The notes under the pieces were generated by a model. That model was not told the origin of the DNA and did not search any database. It saw only the letters and a program-made list of their open reading frames with translations. From Whalleya microplaca (taxonomy: Eukaryota; Ascomycota; Sordariomycetes; Xylariales; Xylariaceae), in NCBI GenBank assembly GCA_022497155.1, contig MU385739.1, forward strand, positions 62,001 through 126,000: a DNA stretch of 64,000 nt, in the 5' to 3' direction. Each line of letters opens with the position of its first letter. Position 1 is the first letter of the stretch. Position numbers and translations under genes: made by a program. Positions 11,931-22,501 of this stretch are shown piece after piece.

Positions 11931-14903
11931 GTCTTCCATCAAGGTTCGCAATTTTCCTTTCGCCACCACATACTCACTGACAACGAGAGGACTTCGATCA
12001 CGAATGTATGAAGAACTCATCTTGAAGCCTTTGTGAAGATTGTAAGACATTATTTCATGCCCTTAGGTCCTACCCCGTCATCGTAAGCGGCGAAGTCGAG
12101 ACTCCAACCATCTCATCGCATATCGGTAAGGCGTTGACTACTCCATACCACGAGGACCGCCTTGGTTGTTCCACAGCGGATGGTCTGCTTTAGGTGCATG
12201 AAGCATGTCTTTGAATTTGCAGTTTTCTCTCATTCTGGGCACTCGTGATTCTTGCCATCATCAACGTGCATCATTGCCCTCGTGTCTTTTTGTCTTTCAT
12301 GGTGGATGAGCCGGGTTGTTCCTCCATGTCTCTCAGGATGATACTTCATCTGAGGAATTTTTATGTACCAAGTTGTAGCTTCTTTTACAACACGTATCCG
12401 TCGGTTGAGCTTGCGTGTAACATACTAGGACTGTGAATCGTGATGGCTTCGCTTGAGTAACCAGACCACTGGGTCGAAGAGCCTAGGGTGATGTAGTCCA
12501 CTGGAAGGTAAAACATTACATAATGAAACTCAATTCCTATTATCAAGTGACACTTGTCTAAGTAAATGGTAATTGTCAGGAAGCAATACAGAAGATGAGG
12601 AAATTGGTGCTTCTTTCTTTCGAGACGATATGCAAGGTCAAGTTGTAAGGTCAAATTAAGCATATTCAACTAGGTAATCGGTCGGAGATGACATATAGAG
12701 CCTCAACTATCTAAACACAATTTTAACAGACTGAAAGTCAAAGAGAACCGTGGAGGGATCGGGAGTATTTATTTGCATGGCAGCGTGAGCTTATCTCCCG
12801 GGTTCGTGTAAGTGAGCAGAGATAAGGATGCCATACCATTATTAACAGAATCCAAAATCCCTCGCACCAACCCCACGATCTCTCCATCTGTCTACCTTGT
12901 TTAGACTCGCTCGCAGCACGTCTTCCGCGCCTGCGCATGCGTCATTCGTTACACCGTGAACCGGAGAGACAAGTTACTTGCTGATTCTTGGTTTGCATGG
13001 ACGTGCAATGAGTACAACTATATTATGGAATCAAAATGTGTTTGCTCTCCTATATCCGAAACCTTGCAGGGACATGCAATGCCATCATGTTCGGCAAGCT
13101 TTTAAGGAGGCAAACTGATTCCAAGGGCACGACGGTCTATACATGACCACCGGATAGTTGATCAGTCGACCAACCTATAGATAACATTGAATGCGATAAC
13201 TAATTTTTACTAGGTGCATTATCATGAAGCCTCTCCCTTCCTCAACTATAGTGAGAGTCAACGACATGAGGTGAAATAGTATTGCCAAGGAGAGCAATAT
13301 GTATATCGATTCGTATTTACATCCGCACATCTCATATTCACCTTCATCCAACGATGTGCAAGAGGATCGGCATCTGGACCTACCTACTCCGATGTCCCCT
13401 GTTGTGACACCATCATCAACGTCTATCTATAGAGATGTAATCGCTTTTTATAGCCAGTTCTCCTAAGGCCATTGCAAGCTTCAGTCATTTACATACAGTT
13501 TATCCCCCAGTCCAACTGGCGACTCCAATCGACCTGAGAAAAGCCAAGCTTGAAAACAAGGGCAATCAACATTGTGTGTTTGAAGCCACCCTCCGGGCTT
13601 CACCCTCAGAGAAGGAGGACACTGGCAGATATAACATAATACCTGCACCGTCCCGGCTCTTAGTTGAGCGATGACGCTCATTTCTACCCACAGTCATATT
13701 TTCCTCCGGCTACAACACGTTTACGAAGACGCTAGGTAAACAAAATGACGGAAATTTGGTAATCGTGATACCTAGAGAGAACCATACCCTCATAGCAAAT
13801 GGGTATATCTGAATGGGTGTGTAGTTTGAGAAACTGTCGAAACGAAAAGTGGGTGAAGACGGCCAATCTTAGCTAACATATATGATATTTAGCAATTGTT
13901 TCTAAGTAGTTGATTTGAAATTATGCTCGATGATCTAAGTCAGTGTCATATAGTTCTATAATATGATGTTGGTGCCCTTTATCCTTCACAGACAATAGAT
14001 ATCTTAACTTACAGGTCTTGAAACAAACCGTTCTTTGTTTCTACAGTCGACTTGTCGAAGGCAATTGCCTATCTAAGGAAGCACAAATTGTTTATCACAG
14101 ATGGTCAGTGCCCGTACATATCTTATCAGTTCCGTCAACCTTGCTATCAAAACCTAGGTGCCATCAGCAACAAGTATGGAATAAGTCTCCTATATGAACC
14201 GTAGTATAGTATATATGTGGAAAGAAAGTACTCGAAAATGCAGCCACCGAGATAATATAGATCACGCATATTTCCACGTTAACTTGTATGTGGCAGTGCT
14301 CACCGAAAAGGTCGATTTAATGAAAACCAGCGTTGGACTCAGATAAGATACAATACGAGGCTAGATATCCTTCTCGCTGGACTTTACAGTTCAATACTGC
14401 AGTAGTCGTGACGGCTTTGCAGGTCCTGATATTCACGACGAAGCAGTATGGAGGCGATAGTGGGATCGGAAACTGGACCGTGCGGATGGGGTGCAGAACG
14501 GGATATGCAAGTGATGCAATGTGGGATCTGGGGAAAAGCAGATGGATGCTTGGCCACTTCCGCGACACGAGACCGATCATCACATCATTCCAATATGGTT
14601 CCAAACAACCTGATATAACGCGTCTTTGGTTCGTGTATATCTGTTGGTACTATGTACATACATTTGTAGATTTCAGCTGTCTGCCAGATGATGGTAGTAC
14701 ATAGCTCATGCATCCGTGGAATACTGTGCTGTTCTATAATTATCTGCTTTGTTGCATAATTCAAAGCATAAGGACTGAAAAAGATGGCTTATTAACATGC
14801 AGCGACGCAGAACATGATGTTGTCGATGCATCAGAATTGAATACATAGGTTGAAAGAAGACCTCGGGTGCTGCGTCATACTAAGCTAATGTACAGTGGGC
14901 AGC

Positions 14904-14917
14904 GCATTGGCCAATGC
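14904..14917. promoter_or_regulatory. CCAAT/ATTGG palindrome upstream of the Stm1-like gene
   Basis: GCATTGGCCAATGC is a perfect 14-bp palindrome containing a CCAAT box on each strand. CCAAT is the target of the fungal HAP/CBC complex. It lies about 490 bases before the start codon at 15400, with no nearer gene. The palindrome is seen; its role as a promoter element is inferred. Confidence 0.4.
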
Positions 14918-15399
14918 TTGGTCGGCAACTGATTAAGCTGATTAGGTAGATCTACAGACGTGTGAACCCTATCGAGGTACGGGCTCGGCTGAGTCAGCAG
15001 CGCACTAAGCTGGAATTGCCAATTTATACGGCAAACAATTATTTTTCCAGCTCCGCTTAAGCGAGTCTCGGCGTTAGGCAGGGAAAAAAAGAGTTCGTTT
15101 GCAGGTGGTGGCAGGAGAAAGTTTGTTCGACCCGCAAATCACACGCCCACACCAATTCCACCATTCTGCCATTTCTGCCATTCCACCTGCGGCACCAAAT
15201 CCCACCAAATCCCAACCCAAACTCTGAAACCACCAACATTCAAACGCCGACGGAACAATCGACGAACTTGCCTACTTTACACTGAAGGATATGTCCTGCT
15301 AGGCCGTATCCCTTCCCCCCTCGTTGCATTTCTCTCCATTGATCCCGTTGTCGTCCACAAAGCTACGCCTTGCTGCAAGGCGAATAAATAGGCGACACA

Positions 15400-16805
15400 A
15401 TGTCGGTCGTCTCAAAGGTATGCCACTATCACCAACCGCCCTAATCTCGCTATTTATCTCGGAGCTTCCATATATCTGCAAAATTCCTTTTATTTCTGGT
15501 GCATCATCAAAATATGTTCCGAGTAATTGAGCTGTATCTGTGATGATGTGAAGCTGACTTGAGACACGCAGAACCAATTCGACCTCCTCGGTATGCCCCA
15601 ATCGAAAAGCCCTCGTCTCGGTGAAAATTCTGCCATGTGAGGAACCACTGTTGTATTAACCCCGATCCTTGCTTTTCAGGTAACGACGATGGAGACGAGA
15701 CGCCGTCTGGCCCTGTGAAGACGGTCGACAAGACCACCATGCGCAGCACCAAGCGCAACGTCGAGCCCCAGGCACCCTCCAAGCCACCTGCCGCCGCTAA
15801 CACCGGAGCTCGTCGTACTGGTCCTGGAGGCAACGAGGGAGGTAAGTTTCGCATCAATTTCTATATACTACTATATACTTTATACCGATCCACATGATAT
15901 GATATGTCTGTTCATTTTATTTTGCTCCCTTGCTGACATTCCTTCCACCTAGCTTTCCGTGACCGCAATGCTGGTTCTACGGCTAACCACCGCAAGTCCA
16001 CCGATGAGGCCCCTAGAGGTGGTTCCCGTGGTGGCCGTGGAGCTCGTGATCGAGGAGGTAAGGGTCGACTAGCTAGTGGTTTGTCGCAAGCTTGCGCTAA
16101 TCTGTGGAATAGGCCGTGGTGGTCGCTACCCTCGTGACCGCGATGACAGACAGCCTAGAGGACTGGCCACGTTAGTCCCCTCTATGATTCTCTAGCTGCC
16201 TTCGCTAACTTATTCATAGTGGTGGTTCTGAGAAGCAGGCTGCCCAGGGTTGGGGCGCTCCTGAAGGAGGTGCCGAGCAGAAGGATGAGCAAGCCGGAGA
16301 GGAAATCGCTCAGACCGAATTGAAGGAAGCCACGGCTGAGGATGCTGAGCAGCCGGGCACTCCCGCTGAGCCCGAGGAGAAGCAAATCTCCTACTCCGAG
16401 TATCTCGCCCAGCAGGCCGAGAAGAAAGCCGCTCTTAGCGACAGCCTCGCCATCCGACAGGCCAACGAGGGTAGCAAGGCTGATAAGAAATGGGCCAATG
16501 CCAAGGCTCTTACCAAGGAGGATGATGATAACTTCATCCCTGGCACTAGCGGCAAGGCTAAGCGCGAGCGTGAACGCAAGGCTAAGCAACTGGTTGAGAT
16601 CGACCAGCGATATGTCGAGCCCGACCGTCCCCGAGGTGGACGTGGAGGAGGACGTGCCCGAGGTGAAGGCCGTGGTCGTGGTGGCGGCCGAGGCCGAGGT
16701 GAGGGCCGAGGCGACTTCCGTGGTGGACGTGGCGGTGCTCGCGATAACGCCGGCTCCTCCATCAACACCAAGGACGAGAACGCCTTCCCCAGCTTGGGCG
16801 CTTAG
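15400..16805 (+). CDS. Stm1/SERBP1-like ribosome- and RNA-binding RGG protein
   Basis: Six exons fit: 15400-15417, 15572-15590, 15680-15841, 15953-16057, 16113-16170 and 16220-16805 (315 residues). The first two are microexons of 18 and 19 nt. Together with the third they give MSVVSKNQFDLLGND, the N-terminal motif of the Stm1 and HABP4/SERBP1 family. RGG-type clusters lie in the middle (SRGGRGARDRGGRGGRY) and near the C-terminus. Between them is a charged HABP4_PAI-RBP1-like segment (ISYSEYLAQQAEKKA). The end, DENAFPSLGA, is also typical. Family members bind ribosomes in the mRNA channel, preserve idle 80S ribosomes in starvation and bind RNA. It is cytoplasmic by inference. All splice junctions keep phase and all are GT-AG. 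Confidence in the family is high; a direct equivalence to yeast Stm1 is inferred. Confidence 0.9.
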
Positions 16806-17671
16806 GCGTCCACCTGTCTATACTCGATTGCCTGTTTCCTGGGATTCACACTGCAGGGAACGATTCTTTGTTATGCGGATTAGGGTTTCATGATACATGC
16901 TATGTAGGGATCGAGCCTGGTCACTAAGGCCAACCAGCCGGAATGGCTACGAACATACCGAGAAGCCGATGATTTCTCATGTTTCCGAATTCAAAAAAGT
17001 TTCTTTCATGTCCGAGCATGGTGTGCAAAATGGTCGGCCCCCTGGGAGTGGGTGAACGGTACTTCCGCGGCGGCTATTCTCATTGATGTGTACTGGTAGA
17101 GATCTCGGCTGCCTATCGATTGCTAATATTTCCATACCTCTTCCCATCTCGTTATTGGTGACTGTGATTCTTTTCTTCGATCATATTTCTGTAAGCTGTC
17201 TAACCAGAGTCCACGCTTTGTAGTTGGAAATGTATGTGTTCCTGTTCCCACTGTCCCAAAAGGCTCGCTTCATGGTTTCTTTCAAGCTGATACACTACAG
17301 CAAGCTGAGGAAATAGGGTATATGGCCTTTCAATTGTCTAAGCCTCGCCAATGTAGTCATTGCTTTGTGCATGGATCACTTCACAAAGGCGATTGTTTAA
17401 TCAATACCCTTGGTCTTGCGTAGCTGTCCTTGTCTCTTTTGATGATACCTATTGTTATACAACAAATCATTGTTTCTTTGAATTATGGCCTCATATCATG
17501 GATATTTAAGTCAGGTCGTCGACTTGTCATGTCGATAGCAAATCCAGGATAACCCAAACCTAGTAAGTTACTACACGGGAACTAGCAAGACTACTAGCAC
17601 TCGTGTGTACTTTCTACTATCTACGACTCTTAACAACTTCAGCTTCTTGCTACCCCATATCACAGGCCATA
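16806..17671. other. Intergenic region after the Stm1-like gene
   Basis: This stretch holds the 3' UTR of the Stm1-like gene and, toward 17671, the promoter and leader of the next gene. No open frame with recognisable content and no repeat is seen. Confidence 0.5.
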
Positions 17672-18658
17672 ATGGACCGCCTTCGTCACACTCTCGGTAA
17701 GATTAAGAATGACAAGCAGCAGCTTTGCAAGTCATGCCATCTGATCGCCCATGGCGAGAAGCCGTATATTGCCCCGAGACCAGACTCGCAATACTGCTCT
17801 AGCTGTGGTGACGTACTTTACACGAGGACGATCATGGGCGCCGTTTCCGAGGATGATTCGCCGTTCTTGAGACGCCGAGACGCCTGGCCTAGTATGCGGG
17901 ATGTAGACTACCTCCCGTCGTCGGAGCACCAGGAGCACACAGGTAAGTCCGCTGCCGCTAGTAGCGAGAGCTTACTTTCAATTCCCCCCTCGACCCCCAG
18001 CCACCGCCGCCGTCCCGCCAAGCTCTCCACCACCGGTAGCAGCGCCCGCCCGACCCCGACCCTCCGCCGCGGCGACGCCTTCATCGGCCCGCGCAGCCCG
18101 ACCCGGCGGTCCTCGCTCTCCCCCTCCCCCTCCCTGGCCAGCCTGAAGGAGGACATCGCCGAGGCCGCCAACACGCCCCTCCTCCCGTCCCCTTCCCCCT
18201 CCAACGCAGACGCCGCCTCCATCTTCGAGTTCGAGGAGAACGGCGAGCGCCTCGTCGCGAGCCTGAACAACAACCGCCGACGCCCGCCGGTGCGGCCCAC
18301 GCCGATTGCCATTCCCAGCCGCTTCCGCCGCCGCTCCTCGTCGTCGTCGCTGCTGCCGCCGCGCGAGGTGTGGCGCAGCGTGTTCAAGAACCCGTTCAAG
18401 GCCGCGCCGGTCCCGGACGAGCCGATGCCGGGGTGCACGGGCATGCTGGGGTTGAGGTTGGCGGTGTACTGCGCCGAGGATGTGGTGGAGGAGAGCCAGG
18501 CGCTGCCGCCGATGCCGCAGCTCGCGCGCCGGTTGACGGTGCCGTCGCCTTCGCGCACGCATTTCCATGCCTCGCCTTTTGCGGAGGGGCGGGAGGGGCG
18601 CGAGGTCCCTTCGCTTGTGCTTAGTCCGGCTGAGGATGGGGATGAGGGGGCTGCTTGA
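17672..18658 (+). CDS. Zinc-ribbon-like, Ser/Pro/Arg-rich hypothetical protein
   Basis: A single open frame of 328 residues begins at the first ATG after a CT-rich leader. Cys19-x2-Cys22 and Cys42-x2-Cys45, with two histidines between (His23, His27), form a possible zinc ribbon. I do not recognise the family. From about residue 90 on, the protein is low-complexity, rich in Ser, Pro and Arg, and the DNA becomes very GC-rich (17960-18560) compared with the first 270 bases. A strong donor-like GTAAGT sits at 17943, exactly where composition changes. Splicing to the nearby AG at 18000 would shift frame and stop soon, so the unspliced reading is preferred, but a different 3' exon cannot be excluded. 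The C-terminal part may therefore be uncertain. An antisense frame at 17908-18732 is a GC-driven shadow. Confidence 0.6.
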   Translation: MDRLRHTLGKIKNDKQQLCKSCHLIAHGEKPYIAPRPDSQYCSSCGDVLYTRTIMGAVSEDDSPFLRRRDAWPSMRDVDYLPSSEHQEHTGKSAAASSESLLSIPPSTPSHRRRPAKLSTTGSSARPTPTLRRGDAFIGPRSPTRRSSLSPSPSLASLKEDIAEAANTPLLPSPSPSNADAASIFEFEENGERLVASLNNNRRRPPVRPTPIAIPSRFRRRSSSSSLLPPREVWRSVFKNPFKAAPVPDEPMPGCTGMLGLRLAVYCAEDVVEESQALPPMPQLARRLTVPSPSRTHFHASPFAEGREGREVPSLVLSPAEDGDEGAA

Positions 18659-19706
18659 GTGAGTGGTGGGGTGGGGAGATAAGGAGAGGTAAGTAAGTAA
18701 GTAAGGCTGTGCCTTTTGCTTTGTAGATCCACGGGTTGTTACTGTGCCTGCTGCGAGACGGTAGGTAAGTAACTAGTCTTGTCCGTGGGGTTGTGAGTGT
18801 GAGTGTGAGCCGCTAGCGGTCACGGAGTGGATAGATAGTTCGGTTAATAGACATGGATAACTATCTTAAGATTTGTATTTTCAATTCATCGTAGTGAGCT
18901 AAGTATGTGGCTTTGAGTATAATGTTATGCTTCGATTTCTCTGTTCTGATATTTTCTGTCATCTGTTTGTTATCAAAGGTGAAAATCATATGTATATATC
19001 ATAGAGTACCTATCTGTCTTCTACTAGTTTGTGTATTCGTCGTCTTTGGAGGTTCTTACATCTTTTGCTGGATTTTTTCCGGAGGTTCAGGGGTTAGGAT
19101 GTGAAGACTAGCTGTACTGTATCTTGATGTTGGGTCATGTCTTCCCTTGATAACTCGCATGGCACACCATGCTCCTCGTTTGTCCCATATTGTCGGACCA
19201 ATCCAATCCTAAGGTAAAATGATAATTCGATTGGGTACAGTTCTCATGAGATTACTGCTAGGTATGCCGCTTGCTGTAGTTCATTCATGTTGCGATGGAT
19301 ACGTAATAAGATTTCCGTCTAATTCTCAAAGCTCTAGCACATAATTGAGTCATAAACCGTGAAGGATTTGATGCTTGAATGTTAAGTTGATGATCGCTAG
19401 TGTGGCTTTATTACTTCTCTCTACAGTGCCACACAAGCCACAATTAGACGAGTAAATTCTGACAGCTCCAGGCAGAAGGTTGTCTACTACCTTTAATTAT
19501 ATGCGATTAATTATAGACTGTGACTAAATATCTGGCTTATAGTCTATATATGTTTATTTGAAAGAGCCTCTTATGTTATAAGTCATCTGTAGAAATTGAG
19601 CCATAGATGACCACTCCACCGTTTTCCTCCACCTTCTCACTCCTCCATTAATCCATCACCGAAGACCCCAACGCAAACCATTCTTGTCCTAATAAACTTC
19701 TTCAAT
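18659..19706. other. Intergenic region between hypothetical and DUF4246 genes
   Basis: Short simple repeats (TAAG near 18690, GTGAGT near 18795) follow the stop codon. The rest becomes AT-rich, with no recognisable gene. The last 100 bases are C-rich (ACCTTCTCACTCCTCC near 19630) and probably form the promoter or leader of the DUF4246 gene. Confidence 0.5.
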
Positions 19707-22023
19707 ATGGGATCCTCGGGTAAAAAGGGAGCATATCCTGGTTTCGGACTGCCACTGACACTGAACCCTCAAGACACTGCGTGGGAAGATGACGGCTGTT
19801 TCTTCCCTGTTGGCTCTCATACGAATTGCCAGGGTTCCCAGTCCAAGATGCTCCCCGTTCGCGAAGTCGCCATGATGATGGTCATGGATCGCTTGTCAGA
19901 TAAGAGAGATTGGCATAACAAAGTCTTTGACGACACTATCGTCTCCAAGTGGCGTGAGGAAGCCCTTGCTATCCCCGATCGCAAGTTCAATGATCTAGTG
20001 AGGAGCTGTAAAAGTAGATGGGAACTACATAATGATGCACCACAGTTTTTAAAGGGTGTCTTTTCCCCAGAGGCGTTTGATTATGTATGTTGAAACTCGA
20101 TTCGAAATTTGTTTCTTTTTCTCTGCTAAATATGCGTGCAGTGCATCCGGGAACTTCGCAGCAAAGCTCGCCATTTCAAAGATACTGGGCTAATTCCGAC
20201 GCTTGATGCCAGTGCTACTGTTGTCAAGTCTGATACTCTCGTCGGAGATGAACTACACAGCGCTCTTCGGTCCTCTTTTGAGAAGCTGCAGGGCGATCAA
20301 AGGGACTCCCCTGACTGGCACCCCGGAAGTAATGATATGGTCCAGGATCTTGTTCATCCATCACTATTCCCACTAGTATACGGCCAAACAAACGTACTCG
20401 AAGATGAGGTCGTAGGAGTCGTCGACGCCATCTCGAAGTGGTCGGGCAAAGGCGACGTGATTCCTAAGCCAACTCTACCGGGTCAGGATGGTCGCATCTA
20501 TTATCTCGGTGGACGGCTCGTACCACCACAATACTGGACTGATGTTTATCAATGGCTTCCTGCAAACGTCTCTTTTCAAAGTGACGGGGCTGTTAAGTTT
20601 ACAAGTTACATCAACAATTTGCACCCTAACAAATATCCCGACACTTATCGTGCAATAGAGAAGCTCATTGAAACAGCTCTGCCTGCTTGGGACCAGTGTC
20701 TCAAAACCTTTTCCAAAGACGAGATGAACGGCCCTGGGCGAACCGGATCTCGCTTCCCTGAGGTTACTGAGGATTATAAGTAAAAGAAACCGTCTACTTA
20801 ATTCTCGTATTACTTATTACGCCATTCTTATAGTAAAATTCACTAATGGTCATTTGAAACAGTGACGATAACCCAGCGAACTGGGATCCTCCTAACCCAG
20901 AAGATGTGGCAGATGTGGAAGTTGATTTCTCCAAAGACACGCGATTCCACTGGATGCAAAGGGAGAACGTGCAATTGCAGCGAAAATGGTATATTCTTCG
21001 GAATCCAGTACCGCGAAACCCTGTCCCTTTCACGGAGATCGACTACAAACTGAAGGATGGCGGGCTGCGCGAGAAGTTCGGGGCCTTGGGCCTCCAGGTC
21101 ATAGTGAAGATGGCCTCCATCGAACTAACGCCTGAGAAGCCCGAATTTTCGGCAGGAAACTGGCATGTAAGTGTGGGATCGGATTCTTTTTGATCTATCT
21201 CAAAGAATGCGGCGAATATGCTCACCCATGTGCGTGACTTGCAGGTTGAGGGCCAAATGAACGAACATATTTGCGCCACCGCACTATACTATCTAGACAG
21301 CAAAAACGTCACCGACAGTAGCTTGTCCTTCCGCATGCAGACCTCAAGAGACGAGGACCATAGGCATAACATCGTCCAGGATTCATATCACTGGATGGAG
21401 ATGGTGTACGGCACACAACTCGGCAGTGGTGTAGGCGGAACTTGCCTACAGCCGTACGGTAGTGTTCAGACCCCTCAAGGCCGTCTGCTGGCATTCCCGA
21501 ACGTTTTGTAAGGCCTCCAGCCAGTCGTCGTATATTTCTGTTAACCGTAAAACTAACGGTGATGCGATGCAGCCAACACCGAGTACCCTCTTTCCGACTC
21601 GCAGACCCCACGAAACCAGGGCACCGACGCTTCATCGCGCTGTGGCTGGTAGACCCGCACATACGGATCACTTCTACGGCCAACGTACCTCCTCAGCAGG
21701 TAGACTGGTGGACGGAGGCGGTCTTCCAGCGCGCGCCGGGAAGCCACGAGTTCACCGCGGGCAACATGCCGGCCGAGATCGTCCAGCTGCTCCGTGAGCA
21801 TGGCGGGCGATCATCGCTCGAGGGCATGGAGCTGCAGCCGAAGGAGGCCCGGCTGCCACCTGAGATCTTAGACATGGTGCGCGCGGACTACGGAGGCCTG
21901 AGGTTGATGAGTCGAGAGGAGGCCAAGAAACATCGCGAGGACCTGATGGAGGTCCGCTCAACTTTCCACGAGAATTCTATAAAGACATGGGAAATGGTTG
22001 AGTATTCGTTCTGTGAACATTGA
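19707..22023 (+). CDS. DUF4246 family protein, possible 2-oxoglutarate/Fe(II)-type oxygenase
   Basis: Five exons fit: 19707-20084, 20142-20779, 20863-21166, 21245-21507 and 21573-22023 (677 residues, normal for the family). The segments WHVEGQMNEHICATALYYLD, GRLLAFPNVFQHRVPSFRL and LADPTKPGHRRFIALWLVDP, followed by STANVPPQQVDWW, are hallmark stretches of fungal DUF4246 proteins, whose biochemical function I do not know. The order His440-x-Glu442 ... His530 ... Arg546/547 matches the HxD/E...H...R metal and co-substrate pattern of 2-oxoglutarate dioxygenases; that reading is inference. All introns are GT-AG with CTAAT/CTAAC-like branch sites. It ends 478 bases from the stop of a methyltransferase gene on the opposite strand. 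No signal peptide is seen, so it is probably cytosolic. Confidence 0.88.
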
Positions 22024-22501
22024 TGTTTGGGTAGCGAAGCTGATTTCTTATTTACGGGCGTTCTAAGGATACGTTTTGCACCCTTGCTATTGCGGTCTCA
22101 GATAGCCATGAAGAACAGATCTAGGTAATAAGTAGCTAGCAGCTAGCGAAAAGGAGGTAGGGAGCAAAGAATGCACCCATTTGTAACGAGTTAAGGGGTT
22201 GGGGACACTGCTACGCACTCACGTATTACCAATCACTAAGGTAGTCACATATACAGTTGTTGACAAGCTTAAACTATTTCCAGATCTGACACACAGAGCT
22301 AATTAGTCTATATAGCCCTTTTTGATGTGACAAAAACTACATAATGCTGTCGCTGGACATCTATCTCTTCCACAAAACGAACATACCTCTGAATTTCATT
22401 GAAAACAAAAGACTAGCAGGCTGAGAAGAACATGAGTACTTTGATTTTGTGACTTTACTGAAGTGTTGAACCCCCCCTGGAATACAACACGACTCCGACG
22501 C
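22024..22501. other. Convergent 3' intergenic region
   Basis: Two genes face each other across 478 bases, so this must hold both 3' UTRs. AT-rich stretches suit polyadenylation signals in both directions. No open frame or repeat of note is present. Confidence 0.6.

Larger units (their letters stand above)
8985..15399. other. Gene-poor region between kapC and the Stm1-like gene
   Basis: Across 6.4 kb I recognise no protein family. The part to about 9.8 kb probably includes the kapC 3' UTR and one 196-codon open frame (listed separately with low confidence). About 10.8-12.0 kb is GC-richer, with a strong pyrimidine tract and simple repeats. About 12.4-14.9 kb is AT-rich and featureless. The final 400 bases before 15400 form the likely promoter and leader of the Stm1-like gene, with a CCAAT palindrome at 14904-14917. 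Confidence 0.5.

Noticed and set aside
13049..13095. Similarity of CCTATATCCGAAAC to the LYPKHC-coding part of the epoxide hydrolase (about 1149)
   Set aside because: The match covers only about 35 bases, partly overlaps a local direct repeat (TTGCATGGACGTGCAATG/TTGCAGGGACATGCAATG), and flanking frames show no hydrolase motifs.
17943..18000. 58-nt GT-AG intron in the zinc-ribbon-like gene
   Set aside because: Removing it shifts the frame into a stop near 18150, while the unspliced frame stays open to 18658; kept only as a doubt.
17908..18732. 274-codon minus-strand frame opposite the zinc-ribbon-like gene
   Set aside because: It is a shadow caused by very high GC content; the product is low-complexity and the true frame on the + strand has a better start and an N-terminal motif.
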